64,000 nt of DNA from Owenia fusiformis (Eukaryota > Annelida > Polychaeta > Sabellida > Oweniidae): positions 26,649,564-26,713,563 of the forward strand of contig CAIIXF020000007.1 of the NCBI GenBank assembly GCA_903813345.2, read 5' to 3'. The notes beneath the pieces are model-generated. The model was given only the letters and a program-made list of their open reading frames with translations, was not told the DNA's origin and did no database searches. Position numbers and translations under genes: made by a program. This document shows positions 24,295 through 37,603 of the stretch, piece after piece (the stretch's first letter is position 1; each line of letters begins with the position of its first letter).

Positions 24295-24870
24295 TTGAGA
24301 ATTAGTATGCAGTGTCACTCAAATTGGCAACTTCTGATTGAATTGTGTAAAGAAGACAAACAGGATACCATCGAACATGGACTATGCGAATGTATAGCTG
24401 TCAAACCATTCATAGAGATGGTCACCCAACTGTGTCAAATACAAAACCTGACAAGAGCAAAATACTTCCTAGGAGAGAACACCAGTTTGGGAGAAAACCT
24501 AACGCTACTCTTGGTTAAACACTACATCTATCTCAACAAATTAGACAATAAACCACCAAATATGACAGGCCTCAAGAAATATGTTGAAGCCCAGGAAATC
24601 ATAAGCAGAAGCAATGCAGAGAAGAATAACAAGTTAGAAGCCCATGACAAAGCATGGAAAACTGCTCAAAAGATATTCAAGCAGTAAATAAAAACATTGT
24701 AGATCCCTTTACAGCATATAGTAAACAGCATCAAAATAGGATAGGAAAGCACACCCCTTGCATTGGTTTTACATACACTTTATTCTTACTCATTCTTTTA
24801 TCAATCAACAATCAACAACAATTGCAATTTTATTCAACATTCATTTAGTCAACATACATTTACAACATAA
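24295..24870 (+). pseudogene. 5'-truncated LINE, ORF2 C-terminal tail
   Basis: An open frame of about 130 codons (to the TAA at 24685-24687) reads QDTIEHGLCECIAVKPFIEM, then LGENLTLLLVKHYIYL and LKKYVEAQEI. This resembles the C-terminal tail of non-LTR retrotransposon ORF2 proteins: a (D)TIEHxxxxC zinc-knuckle-like segment, then the basic KHYIY...K region. The frame is not open upstream of 24295, so the copy is truncated, as LINEs usually are. The 3' boundary is approximate. Family (CR1/L2-like or other) cannot be decided. Confidence 0.55.
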
Positions 24871-25145
24871 CTATAAGTGTATTTTTTTGTCTACGTAAAT
24901 TTTATTTATATTATTAATTGCATTACATTTACATGTACACATTTATATTTACATTTACATGTACATAAATAAGAATGAAGGAATAAAAAAACAAAAAAAA
25001 CAAAAAAAAAACAACAACTTCTGATTGGGTTTGGAGGCAAAGTCTTGCGAGATGCCCGGATGTAACCCGGCAATGGCCTTAATTCATGTGATTTCTTTTT
25101 CAAGATCCAGTTAATAACATTTACACCCAGCAGAACATAAAACAA

Positions 25146-25312
25146 TTACACAAGTCATTAACGTGTAAAATGTTACCACTTATTACAGACTAGACAGTAA
25201 ATGTCAAACACCAACCTCCAAACACCAATTGCCAAACACCAACCACCAAACACAATCAATAAAAAGTGGGAGACTATAACACCACTTGTGGCGTACACAT
25301 AAAAATGAATGT
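25146..25312 (+). mobile_element. Small hairpin-ended element, diverged
   Basis: CAAGTCATTAACGTGTAAAATG start, five CCAAACACCAACC-like units, GGGAGACTATAACACCACTTGTGGCG and CATAAAAATG end. The hairpin is weakened. Confidence 0.6.
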
Positions 25313-25684
25313 TAAATTGTCACCGTTCAAATTGAGGGACTGAAGGACAGATAGGTGGACAGACAATGGACAAGTCAGCCATACCATAGGGTCACCATGT
25401 CAGCAAAAAATGGACATATTTCAATGTTTACCCATGTAAACATAGAAGATTGCCCGGTTCTAGGGCAAGATAATCTACTAACACATAATTGGTAGAAAAA
25501 CAAGTTGTACTAGACTGAAAAACACTTCAGACAAGATCCTTATATTACATAGCAAAGTCCAACTTCTAGTTGACAACTCAAATATCACCCTCCAACGGAT
25601 GTTAATATATATTTTATCACCTACCACTAGCAAGGTCATATGAAGGTGGTAGCTGGTAAAGGGTCCTTAAATGCACATACTAAT

Positions 25685-25999
25685 CACAGGTGGATCCAGA
25701 AGCTAACAAGGGGGAGGGACACAATTCAAGTCATGAAAAAATTCTGCGCTTGCGCATAATCAAAATTTGGGCTCCTAAGACCAAAACAAATTAGGCCAAA
25801 ATTTTGAACATTTTAAGGCCTATTTTGGATCATTTGGCCTAAAAAGGTCCAAAATAGCCAAGGTATGCCCAAAGAGGCCCATTTTTGAGGCCCTACAAAA
25901 TTTTTGGCCCCAAAATTTTTTAGGGCCCTAAAAATATTTTTTGGCCCACCCAAGGGAGGAGGCCCAGACCCCATGCCCCCCCCCCTGGATCCACCAGTG
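25685..25999. mobile_element. GGTGGATCC-ended MITE, complete copy
   Basis: Ends CACAGGTGGATCCAG and CTGGATCCACCAGTG are inverted copies. The interior is rich in ggcc/ggcccc with 'tatgcccaaagaggcccatttttgaggcc'. No ORF of its own. Confidence 0.7.
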
Positions 26000-26710
26000 C
26001 TAACAAATATTAACATAATTAACACACATATGGTATCAAAGTAAATGAGTTTGTACCCTGACTAATAATGAGATGCAAACTGGCAACAAAGGACATTAAA
26101 ACTTTAAAAACCACAAGTAAGTGTTGTTTTTTTTAAAGTCAAGGGCCTCTTAATTGTCAATATTTGACAATTGTGTGTGTAACACTTTCTCATTAGATCC
26201 TATGTAAAAATGGAAAAAGAAAACCTAGGATTACAGACTGAATAAATAATTCTAACAAGTATCACTAATATTTATGCTATATCCTCGACCCAAGGCTATT
26301 TCAGAATCAATGGCATTATAGATGGTTTGCCTCCTTTCATATCTTGACTCGTAATAAATCAGATAACTGCAGGCCCGCCATCTATACATCCATAAATATA
26401 TTATCTTTTGATTTCAGCAGTAAAGATATATTACTCATTAAGCTATTTCATTTAATTTCTTAACAAGTGGCATCATATCTTTTCTACTGACATAAAACTA
26501 AGATAGCCAAACAATTTATGTTCACTTTGGAAAATACAAAATGTCCGATAAACCAATTCTTGATTTGTTGATTTATGACTTGGCCTGAAATTCTACAAAC
26601 AAACACATGAACCTGCATAGACTTCATATATCACAGAAAAGGTACTCTAGATATTTCAAAACAACAAAACATAGAAGTAAACATATCTGATATCACATAA
26701 ATATATATAT

Positions 26711-26906
26711 AGTGAAATATGTAAAGTGGAACACCTCTAGAAGTACAACACCTCTGTTAGTGAAACACTTTTCAGAGTCCTAAGACCAACTGACTTAATG
26801 TTAGATGAACCTCTGTAAGTAGAACACCTCTGTAAGTAGAACACCTCCAACAAGGAACACGTTTTTTGAGGTAGCAAATGTGTTTCATTTAGACAGGTCT
26901 TACAAT
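26711..26906 (+). mobile_element. CAGT-ended TA element
   Basis: Begins AGTGAAATATGTAAAGTGGA and has repeated GAACACCTCTGTAAGTAGAA units. It ends TTTAGACAGGTCTTAC, an inverted copy of the eroded CAGTGAAACCTGT start. Confidence 0.5.
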
Positions 26907-27353
26907 ACCGTGTATAGTACATTTTTAAAACTAGTTCAATTTCAATTCATTTAATCTAATTACAAGGCAGGTTGTTGTTGTTTGTTGTTATTGTCCCGAT
27001 TGAAAGACATCTTACATGATGAATCATGTGACAGTAAACAATATTGTCTAAATGTACGGACATGTTAATGTCTACATGTACTTATATGTACTTAAATATA
27101 CATGTTAATGTAGGAATGCTATCTATTCAGTTCTACAGTTTGAAGCCCGAAGCTCTTGTTATATTGGATTAATGCCAGATCAACTCTCATTATCTATCAA
27201 ACATAGAAATAAAATGGGGGGGGGGGGGCAGATCAGTTATAGCAACAAGATGGTGTGTAACTAGGGGTGATTTTCTGTCTTCATATTTAGTTTGAGTAAA
27301 GGTTTAGGTTATCACCTTTACAAATCAATTTTCAAAATTGTAGTGTAACATAC

Positions 27354-27512
27354 AAGGCATTAACATGCAACATGTCATCACCTGCCATTTGTTACAGACA
27401 CCGAAAGCCAAATGCTGAAAGTCAAACTCAAACCACCAAACACCTACATCAGCCACAAAAAAGTTTGAGACCATAACAATTTGTCTCAACTTCTGATGAT
27501 TTCCTGGAAAAA
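27354..27512 (+). mobile_element. Small hairpin-ended element, 3' end eroded
   Basis: ACAAGGCATTAACATGCAAC, ATGTCATCACCTGCCATTTG, ACAAAAAAGTTTGAGACCAT and ACAATTTGTCTCAACTTCTG. The last hairpin arm is mutated. Confidence 0.6.
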
Positions 27513-28371
27513 AAACACCTGCCCCCTCACTCGCAGGCACGGCAATCAGCACAAGTTGATGATAACATTGTACAATAACACTGTATCATCTACAGGGAAT
27601 CCAAGCTAATAAGATCTGTTTTATATTCTCAGATTTAATATCAACATGAAGATAGATAAAAATAGTGAGACTAATCAAGTTAGATGCAAAACAACCCTAT
27701 ATTTGAATAACATACTATAATGTAGAGGTTATCTAGAAGGTATTTAAATCAATTTATTTCATTATGTTTAAAAATTCAGATTCATTTATCAATCAATTAA
27801 TCAATTAATATTTGGTACGCTATTGTTTGTTGATAATGAAAAAGCCTTTGACCATGATTAATATCACAAGTCCCTCTAATCTGATAATTTACATTAGCTT
27901 TAAATATGAGCTCTGAGATGCCATTTCTTAATGACATCACATACTAGCATTTGCTCATTGCCCCAAAATAATTCCATGTACACTTTTTTTTTTTTTTTAC
28001 ACTTAAATCACGAGAACATCCTGTTATTGAGCTCGCAAATGATAATTGTAAGCTTAATAGATAAGTGATATCGAGACATATTTTTCTACTCTGATTAATT
28101 ATTTTCAATCTTCTGGCTACCCCTATTTATTGTGAGATGGTTCATTGCGGCACCTGAGACATAATAATTTAGTATCTGGGTAGAAAGGTTACTTCGTTCT
28201 TAAGAACACTCATCAATGAACTAAACGTACCTAACAATGTTATGAAAACCAATCAGAACTTATTATTAACTGACTTACTTCTGTCACCTTTATTGCTGGA
28301 TAAAGTACATGTATCGATTGAATCCATTTCATCTAATATCAAAATAAAAAGACAAGTGAGATTGAATGATA

Positions 28372-28914
28372 GAGGGCACTTTCTAAAACCAGATAGACAG
28401 AATGACTAGCTCTTTCTAAAACCAGATAGACAGAATGACTAGCTCTTTCTAAAACCAGATAGACAGAATGACTAGCTCTTTCTAAAACCAGATAGACAGA
28501 ATGACTAGCTCTTTCTAAAATAGCTCTTTCTAAAACCAGATAGACAGAATGACTAGCTCTTTCTAAAATCAGATAGACAGAATGACTAGCTCTTTCTAAA
28601 ACCAGATAGACAGAATGACTAGCTCTTCCTAAAACCAGATAGACAGAATGACTAGCTCTTTCTAAAACCAGATAGACAGAATGACTAGCTCTTTCTAAAA
28701 TCAGATAGACAGAATGACTAGCTCTTTCTAAAATCAGATAGACAGAATGACTAGCTCTTTCTAAAATCAGACAGACAGAATGACTAGCTCTTTCTAAAAC
28801 CAGATAGACAGAATGACTAGCTCTTTCTAAAACCAGATAGACAGAATGACTAGCTCTATCTAAAATCAGATAGACAGAATGACTAGCTCTTTCTAAAATC
28901 AGACACACCAAATG
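28372..28914. repeat. 33-bp minisatellite, about 16 units
   Basis: Unit CTCTTTCTAAAACCAGATAG followed by ACAGAATGACTAG; one partial unit sits near 28510. The unit is a multiple of three, so the minus strand shows a 196-codon open frame of an 11-residue repeat (ERASHSVYLIL); that ORF is not evidence of a gene. Degenerate outlying units continue at 29055-29235. Confidence 0.9.
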
Positions 28915-29039
28915 AATGACAAAGGTCACTTTCGAGAATTGCTATGATTAAACTGCCACAAATGATTTAACTTCAGTCAATGCATTGTATATTTAAATGT
29001 ATTAAATTGGAATAAAAAAATTCTTTCGAGAATAAGTTA

Positions 29040-29235
29040 GAACAAATGATGAAGGTCACTTTCTAAAATCAGACAGACTGGATATATATCTTTTATTAAC
29101 TTTCAAACATGTCAGTTTCTCCGACATATGGGTTGCTGTACATATGACCAAAGTCAATTTCTAAAATCAGACAGACTAAATGACCAAGGACAATTTCTAG
29201 AATCACATAGACTGAATGATAAAGGTTACTTCCCT
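29040..29235 (+). repeat. Degenerate relatives of the 33-bp minisatellite
   Basis: Scattered pieces such as TTTCTAAAATCAGACAGACT and TTTCTAGAATCACATAGACT, spaced 40-60 bp apart. Likely the older, decayed edge of the array at 28372-28914. Confidence 0.55.
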
Positions 29236-30645
29236 AAGACAGGCCAAATGACAATGACTGAACTAACCACAATGAAACTGGTACATATCTGTAAACTAAC
29301 TTCGATGTGTTTTTCAACTTCAATGTGCCCTTGCATTGATCATAATCAATTAAATGTCATATGACATCACATATGACATCAGGAAGTTGATATGGTATTT
29401 ATTAAATGATGCAGACTTGCTTTTATTTACAATCATATTATCTTGATATGTTGCTATGGCAACTGAATGTTACAGATAAGACAGTGATCAAATGACAATG
29501 TTTTATAACATAGCTTCACTGGTTGTCACAAGTCTATATATGATCTAGATTTTTCAAGAAATGTTGAACAATTACGCTAATTTTGATATTTGGTTGTTGC
29601 TACATGACAACCATATCACCATTATACAGTTATGATTCTGACATTTTCCACAAACATTTTCAAATAAGAGAGACACCAATGATATATGATATGATATTAA
29701 TAAAAAGTTCAAAAGATTCGATCATTTTGATCATTTCTTGTGAGTTTTGGAATTTTTCGTTATGAAATAAGACCAAAGTACACAATTCAAATGTTGAAGT
29801 GAACAAAATGGCGGCAGTTTGAATTCGAATTATGTATCGTGACATGCCCATATATGGGAAAGATGTTGCACTCTGGGAGCCAATCCTCCTTGGCTAGGTG
29901 GGCGTTATTTGATTACATATAGATATTAGAATGTAACCTTGCTTCTGTGATATACCATTCTTGGTCCAAGGGTATTACAATTCTTTCTATAGCTGCTATT
30001 GCAGTGAAGCCTGATTTGATACATGACAGTATTCTTCTTCGCAAGGTTGATCTTATCAAACCGCATCAATTTTGTCAACTGATGGACCACCCAACCACCA
30101 TTATTATTAACAAAACAGAAATTTGAATAAAAAGCTGTACCCTAAAGTAACTTTTGCACTTTTCAACTAGCCTTTTCCCATGTACAATTTAGAGTAAAAA
30201 AAGCAAATGGCTCCTAGAGCCAAAGCATTGATTTACTGAAAGTAACTTACTGTATAAATTCGCAATGGGTAATATATCTCATAATCCATGGCCATGATGT
30301 GATAATCCTGTTAAAGTTGCTAAAATCTTTGTGACATTGAAATCTCTGTGACACTAAATTCTTTGTGATGTTACAATGTTGAAGTATTCACTCAAATGAA
30401 AACTAAGGATAGAAATTTAGAAATAATATATTTTTTCAAACGTAGATTTTGTTATTTCACATTGCAGATGACTTGAACTGTACTTGATGACGTTCACTAT
30501 AGTAAAAACAAATCCTTATCTAAGATAAAAAAAATAATTTATATTTAATTAACTCGGACTAGGTGAAATTAGATAGTAATACAAACATTTCTAAGTAGCA
30601 TCTTAAGAAATATCACTGTCTGAAACCAAGAAAACAAACAAAAAC

Positions 30646-30703
30646 ACAAGGCATTAACATGACAAAATGTCACCACCTAACTTTTTGGTGGTGACATAAA
30701 AAC
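30646..30703 (+). mobile_element. Minimal hairpin-ended element (58 bp)
   Basis: Contains only the two ends: AGGCATTAACATGACAAAA, then TGTCACCACC, a 9-nt loop and GGTGGTGACA, then TAAAAAC. The whole copy folds into one 10-bp perfect hairpin. Confidence 0.75.
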
Positions 30704-31540
30704 TGACAAAACATTAACTTGACCCTTCCGGCTTTCGAACACTCAATTCACTGTGTGAATATCCAGAAAACCAGTGCACCCATTTTCAGCCACAATGCAA
30801 AACTTTTATCTTAATAGTAAGAGTTGAAATAATCACACCATCTAATTCCAAAGGGTATTTTGTAGGTCAATGATTAGTAGTGTAGTTTTAAGTTGCATTA
30901 TCTTCATTAATAAGTGGTATATTTTGGGACAGTAGGAAAATAAGACAAAATGACATAGCGCTTTACCACAAGCATGTGGACTATGAATGGTATTTGAGTT
31001 TCAACAAAAAAACAAGGACAAAGGTACAATCTCAGGTAATAACAATTAATAGAAAATTAATTTGCTTTACAAAATACTTTCATTAGTGACCTGATAAAAT
31101 TAGAAGATATGACTTAAAATTGGAAAGAAAATTTTTCTCTTTTTGGAAACAAGTAGAATTTTGGGATCGCAGAAGATCTCACAGCAAAGACAAACAAACA
31201 ACAAAAACAGAAACAACACAACACAAACAACCAAAACAAGCGAAACCAGACATAACTATATCAGATTTTCTATATGCTTGATTTTTAATCCTTATCTTCA
31301 ATTACTTAAAGATAGAGAGAAAATTAACCAATACTCAAACTAAGTCATTTTACACATTAACTGCACTGAATATTTAAAGTGTAAATCATGGGTCATGTGT
31401 ATGGGTTGACTTTAAATCAAGAAATAGAACATGATAAGAATTATTTTTGGCATAACGGGACAATTGTTTTGAAATCATATTTGCCAAATAGTGTTTGGTA
31501 CAAGCCTTTAAGGCTTTTTAATTTGGATTTAAGAATAAAA

Positions 31541-31605
31541 CAAAGCATAAACATGCAACATGTCACCACCTGCCATTTGTTACAGATGCCATGGTGACAT
31601 AATAA
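31541..31605 (+). mobile_element. Minimal hairpin-ended element, interior deleted
   Basis: CAAAGCATAAACATGCAACA, TGTCACCACCTGCCATTTGT, then directly ATGGTGACATAATAA. Confidence 0.65.
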
Positions 31606-32474
31606 TTACAAAATCTTTAACTATGCGTTAAGATTTAAATCAAAAATAATACTGTCTGTATCCTGGTTAGAAAAACAACAAAGTTCTAAAGACAGTGTGA
31701 CTTAATATGTAGAATGTCTATTAGATTATACTTTATTGTTTCAAATAAAGCAGACACTTAATGTATGTCAGCTCAATTCTAATTAATGCCACTTTGGTAA
31801 AAAGCACATGAAATTATAAATCAGAGGTTGCCTTGAACTGATTCTGACATGAATAACTAAAATGCAATTTTTTTCAAATTTATTTTTAATGCCTGTATTT
31901 TACCAGCTAATGGGGGATTTGTGGTAGTTTGAGTCACATTTATATTGATGAGCGTAAATTGCATTAAGCAACTAATGTAACTAATCCAAAGTAATAGAAG
32001 ATGACATCTCAACAATATAATAGCATAAAGCTGTGCTAAATGCAATAAATAAGCTGCAAAAAGACATTAAAATAGAACAGAAACAACCTGCCATGTATGA
32101 AAACATTCCTCTTGGAATGTCAGTTGCTAAAATCGAATTCTAACTGTTTTTCTTGAACACCTGAGATGTGTTTTGAATATAGCTTAATCAACAGACCGGT
32201 TTGGTATACCAAACTAAGGTCCATTTGCCAGATTCATGAAATCAGGTTGCCATGTTTACAACAACAAAATTCGTAGTTGTTTTTCAAAACCAGCAATATT
32301 TTAATCCTATTTCTGTTTAAACACATTTCTACCTGTAACCTAGCACGCCATAAACCCAACATATATGACCCAGTCTCTCACATGTAGCTCAGCAAACAAA
32401 GCTCTACTTGAAAGTTTGCGAAAACATTTTACAGGCTTTTAAAATTGAAGTTTACGACATTCTAATCAGACTTT

Positions 32475-32518
32475 AGGCAATAACATGCAAAAATTCACCA
32501 CCTGCCATTTGTTACAGA
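32475..32518 (+). mobile_element. Left-end fragment of the small hairpin-ended element
   Basis: GGCAATAACATGCAAAAATT, CACCACCTGCCATTTGTTAC; nothing of the right end follows. Confidence 0.6.
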
Positions 32519-33402
32519 ATATTAATTATTAATATAATATTCCTCTCAAATCGTATAACTCAAATAAATGTATCAGTATTTAATCTAAAACCTAGATTTA
32601 AATATGAGTGGCCTTATCCAGACATTTCCCGGTGCACCAAACTGAATTTACTTTGGCCTTAATAGGAAATCTAATCCAGGCTTAATTTGCAAAACCGCAA
32701 AACCACAAAAACAACCCTGGATATCGACTCATAAAAGCACATGGCTTTGTTTACATCCAGGTCATGTTTACATCTCAATTCTGCCATCTATTGGCAATTT
32801 CTGACGCCCTTAGCTTTGCTATTCCCATCACACAAAATTAATTGATGCCTAGAGTACTGTCATGAAAGGCCCAATAAAAAGAGGAAAAAGACTACTGACC
32901 AAGCAAAACAGATATAGACAGTGATGAGATACTTCATTCATAAAATTGAACAAATGCATTGAATCTTTTTACACATCTGTTTTTTTATACATTAATAATA
33001 TTCCTGAAAACCAGGTTGATTAACGGGATGACAGGCTAGTTTTGTCTACTTGCTTATAGGTGTATCAAGGACGATCCATTTATCTTCTTCAGGGGATAAC
33101 AACGTGGATGACAGTAATACAATAGCCTTCAATTTATAACTTTTTGACATTAATACTTTTTTCATGAAGACTGAGATACTTCAAAGGGACAATATCATAG
33201 GTGTCATAAAATATACAGAGCTAATTGTTAACTTACAATGGACATACCAATACCATGTATTGATCACCATTATTGCTTTTGGCATAGGCAATCATTTCTT
33301 CATCCTAGATTAACCCCAGCATTATATATAGGCAGATTAATCTCCATCTATATTTTCAAAGGAACTCATGTGAAATTAAGAAAATTAAGGCGATATATAA
33401 TA

Positions 33403-33432
33403 TACAGTGAAACCTGTTTTAGTGCACAACTT
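33403..33432 (+). mobile_element. CAGT-ended TA element, one end only
   Basis: TACAGTGAAACCTGTTTTAG matches the left end at 50211 and 39689. Confidence 0.4.
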
Positions 33433-34753
33433 TCTCTGACTTATTAAAGAATGTGTCTGAGTGAATATTTTCTAACAGCGCGATGCGCATAACGGAAATC
33501 ACTCATACATGTAGTTTTATATAAAGATGTCGGGTCAGTATAGGTACATATGTACATGTAAGTAATTGATAAGTAAGCATCGTTCGTAATAAAAATGAAA
33601 TCATAAAATATAAACAATAAAATATATATCCATTCATATAACAATTACTCGGTCACTAGTGCCTAAACGACAGAACGACAGAACGACAGTCAGCTGGTGA
33701 TAATAGAATTAGTAAAATCAACTGGCGTTGTCGTGGATGAAAACCATGGGGTTTCCCCGGGAATAAAACACATTTAAAACAGTGTCGTTATAATAAACAA
33801 GTTAATAGAAAAGTATCTAATTATGAAACAGGTACAGGGGTTTTCAAAACAGCAGGCAATGGGATATTTTCTTTAGTTATTTTTATTTACTGCGACTGTT
33901 TCCATGTTAAATTATAATTTCCAATTATTTTCCCTGTTGTTTTCAATCATTTTGTCTGTTGTCGGGAATTATTAAAAAGCCCCGAGCTACCACGATAGCT
34001 TAATAGACATCGAGCTTACTTTCTATACCTCAAGTACAGAAAGGTTATTACATGTAACAGCCTTGAAATAATATTCATGATTAAAAAGCATTTCATGAAA
34101 ACCAACCAAAAAATAAACCTTAAATATCCCCATGTCAACGTATTCTATTTTTCAACCACAACCAAGAAGAACTAGACCAAATGTGATGTTTATTAAGCTC
34201 AAACGATTCAAAAAATACTTGTGTAATATCGGAAAATGTTTTTCCCAAGAGATAAAATACGATCAGGCAATTATTGATCAGAGTCTCTCCAAGGTTGCGA
34301 AGAACTTATTTGTTGAGCAACCCTTTCATTTGAAGATTGCAGCTGGAAAATTTGACCAAATATAAAGCAAAATCTACCTCCAGTTTTTCCATAAATACCC
34401 CATTTTATGGTTTCACTGTAAATCATAGATTTCCACTTGCTATTCAATCAATGCATTTTGCCACCGATTGCTAGTACTATTCGAAACGGGCTCAAGGCCT
34501 TTTGCCACCTAATACTTCACGAAAGGGCTGGAGAGGATAAAAATCGTTACCTATTTAGAATGAATAAAATATTATTCTCTCGATGACATAATCTGTAAAA
34601 GGTCACCAATGGATTATCTCATTTCCATTTACTTCTCCAGTTTAAGACATTCTAAAGAATCAATTACTGAAACAGATTTTTTAAGTCCATGATACATTTA
34701 TAGAAAACAAACCATATTTCTTGTATTTTTTATTTATTTTTGTCAGAAATATG

Positions 34754-34905
34754 TGTTTTTATGTCACACTCACAAGTTGGGACATATTGGTAAAGTCTTT
34801 AACCTTTTGTGGTGGTGGTTGGTAGTTGGTATTTGTTTTTGTTTTTGTTGGTTATTGTTTGGCATCTGCAACAAATGGCAGGTGGTAACATTTTGCATGT
34901 TATCT
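34754..34905 (-). mobile_element. Small hairpin-ended element, the only minus-strand copy
   Basis: The reverse complement reads ATAACATGCAAAATGTTACC, then CCTGCCATTTGTTGCAG, CCAAACAATAACC units and GTGTGACATAAAAAC. It therefore lies in the same direction as the host gene. Confidence 0.7.
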
Positions 34906-35844
34906 AAATGTTGATAATATAAGCGAAAAGGCTTAACAATTTACAAGGATAAAACACAGTATACATACTGCGAAACATAGCCTAGGTTTATATTTTAGTT
35001 TTGCAAATAAATGAGTTGAACTTCCCTGCCCAATTTTTCTAGATATCATATGCAAATAGTTTCCCATCGTAATCTAATGCCGTCAAGACCCCTTAAGCTG
35101 GAAATGAAGTCATTACACTCAGACATCCTTGATAGGTTTGTAAACAGGTAAATGTCAGGTAAAAATGCCAGAGAAAAATATTGTAAAAGTTAATCTGTCA
35201 CTCCAATTTGCTAAAAAAACATTTAATATTTTGTTGCAATAATTACTCCATACATTCAACCATGAAAAGAATTTTGTACAAAACAATTCCAGGGGGCTTT
35301 CATAATGAATACGGTATGTAGGTTTATAAGTTGATTCTTTACTTAATAGAGGTGAAAGGAAATAACAGGTAGCAATTAAGAAAAATCAAAGTTTTTAATG
35401 TAATTTTCTAATTACTAAAATTATAATATTTTTGATTTTAATGCTATACCTTGGAAGAAGGTCAAGATGATGAAAACATGCAATTGAAAATTAATAACAA
35501 AAATTAATAATAAAAAAAAAATTGAGAGGTTTATAATCAAAACAACTATGCTTGATCATAAAAACATAATACCAAGTAATACAAGATATCCATATCAAAT
35601 TCATTGATTGCAAGTCCCTGATATACTGTATTATTGGTTTATTCAAAACTCTAGATTTACCAAGTTGTCAAGAAATCACTCAATTCTAAGACACAACCAA
35701 TAATGTTGACAAATGGTTCTACAATGAAAATGTCACACTGTTCTAACCGAGATATTTCTTTAAATAAAAGTGCATTATACTACAACATTGTGTTATTTTT
35801 AGCATCTTTGTAAAGAAACTTTGAGAACTATACCAGATTTTACT

Positions 35845-36040
35845 ACAGTAAACCTGTCTAATCTGAATGCCTGACCAAAAGTGTTCATAATTGGTAGTTG
35901 TTCACATTTTAGGTTTTTAAACAATGTTGATCTCTGGCAAATTAAATATAAATAAAAAAGTGCTCACTTTGAGAGTGTTTTGATTAGAACACGGACTTTA
36001 AGGTCCATGATTAGAAAGGTGTTCAGATATACAGGTTTTA
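35845..36040 (+). mobile_element. CAGT-ended TA element
   Basis: TACAGTAAACCTGTCTAATC at the left and GTGTTCAGATATACAGGTTT at the right, inverted. Confidence 0.5.
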
Positions 36041-36486
36041 CGAGATACTCTGCTCTCAGTACTTCCTCTATTCTTGATAGAATAAAGCAGGCCTGTAGCG
36101 TCAAACAAATCATCAGTATTTTTTGAAACGATTCTTAAACATGACATGAGTATGCAAGATTATAACCTAGAGAATACCATGACATGCTAACACTTTCAAA
36201 TCCTTTTTAAAAAATAAACATTTCATTCAAAATTTTGATTCAGTTAATCCAAGGTTAAAACCTATACATGTATTTTCTGACATCATTAATTTGAAAATCT
36301 TTCATTTCTAGAACAACTTAGAAAATAAATATCTGTTTCATCTTTTTTAAATTTTTCTCTTCATCTTTTTATTCAAGGCCAGCAAATATTTCATATTTTT
36401 CAAAAAGGTGTCCTTGACTTATATCTTGTGTGCCAAGATAACATATAAAGAACTAAAGATAAAACATGTTTAACAGACAAGTATGC

Positions 36487-36545
36487 TTAACCTGTAAAAA
36501 TAGTATAGTTAACCTGAAAAATAGTATAGTTAACCTGATAAAATA
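36487..36545 (+). repeat. ~22-bp triple tandem repeat
   Basis: Three copies of a TTAACCTGAAAAATAGTATAG-like unit. Confidence 0.6.
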
Positions 36546-37018
36546 CAAATGAACATGTAATGTAGTATTTAATTATCATAAGTTACTTTAGTTCTTATTT
36601 TTATCAGTGTCAATTATTTTAGCCAGTTTCCAATAGAGATTTCTGTCTATAGCCTCGATGAAAATTTACCACAAAGTACTTTTTTCGCTTACGGATATAT
36701 ATTTTGCCTTACTTAAGCCTCAGTTACATTTGCTCTACAGCGGGTGAATGGCAGACATTACCTTCAAAAAAATTTATCCCTATAGTTTACATTGCATATT
36801 TCTCTCGATTTTAGAAACCTACAACCGCCATACGGTTGCTGTAGATTAAATGTGACAGAGGCATAAGTCTTGCATCAAAACCTTGCATCCCGTTCCTTGC
36901 CTCCCTCGATTCTCTTACTATCGCAAATCTACCTGGACTTGATACAGGACTACCCTTATTGAACTACGTTTCTTTCAGAAATTAAACGCAGCCTCTGCCA
37001 GAATTTATATTCACTTAC

Positions 37019-37096
37019 CTTGATTCTACCATGTTTCGGTCGATCTACATCATTTTCAGGCCTTTTATTCATCGAATAACTCTTTTTTCCCAGCAT
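37019..37096 (-). CDS. PRKAG2-like: AMPK gamma alternative first exon, 26 codons
   Basis: Short candidate first coding exon, too small for ordinary ORF calling. The minus strand reads an ATG at 37096 preceded by AAA (A at -3, favourable context), then 26 codons beginning MLGKKSYSMNKRPEN and ending RPKHGRIK, then the donor GTAAGTG (37018-37012), phase 0. An in-frame TGA lies 24 nt upstream (37118-37120), so this is the first possible start. The peptide is strongly basic and lysine-rich, like the short lysine-rich leader (MDTKKKK-type) before the same motif in vertebrate PRKAG2. Joined to the shared exon it would read ...GRIK-DLSTFAMPLL. The length is small enough that chance is possible. The excellent donor, correct phase and position in the same gene make a real alternative promoter more likely than not. 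Confidence 0.6.
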
Positions 37097-37603
37097 TTTA
37101 GACTTCTTGAAATAAATTCAACTCCAAAAACAGTTGTGAATCCTCAAAGCTTCAATAAGAAAAAGTTTCACAATTCTTCACAAGCCCGATATTTGCATAA
37201 AATGTGATATCTATATCCGATTGCCCATTGTAAATCAGTAGATCCAATATTATCAGAATTTGTTAAAAATTACACAGGTTTCGTTTACCATGTTTTGTTT
37301 TTGAAAACAACTTTAATATTTTAGTTACTGAAGTGTTGTTTTGGTCATTGAAACTCCCCTCACATGACCACGAGATTGACCCAAACTTCTTTTATCTGGA
37401 CTTAATCACGTTTAAAAGGCACTTAACTGATATATCAATTTGAAAAAAATATTTTTTCACTAATTGGGAGGTGATTAATATACGACTGTAATAAAATCTT
37501 ATTGACATCTGAATAATGATTAAATACGTGTCAGTGATATATATAGAACAGCCACTTCATGTAACTTCTTGTATATTTAGTTATCAGTACAAAATAAAAC
37601 TAA

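Noticed and set aside
28283-28330. ATG stretch (MDSIDTCTLSSNKGDR) before GTAAGT on the minus strand
   Set aside because: Phase 1 at the donor, so incompatible with the shared exon; no other support.
28372-28914. Regular spaced repeats considered as a CRISPR array
   Set aside because: Units are contiguous with no unique spacers, and the genome is eukaryotic.
34132-34365. 77-codon plus-strand ORF starting MSTYSIFQPQPRRTRPN
   Set aside because: No splice or promoter context, AT-driven codons, no recognised family.
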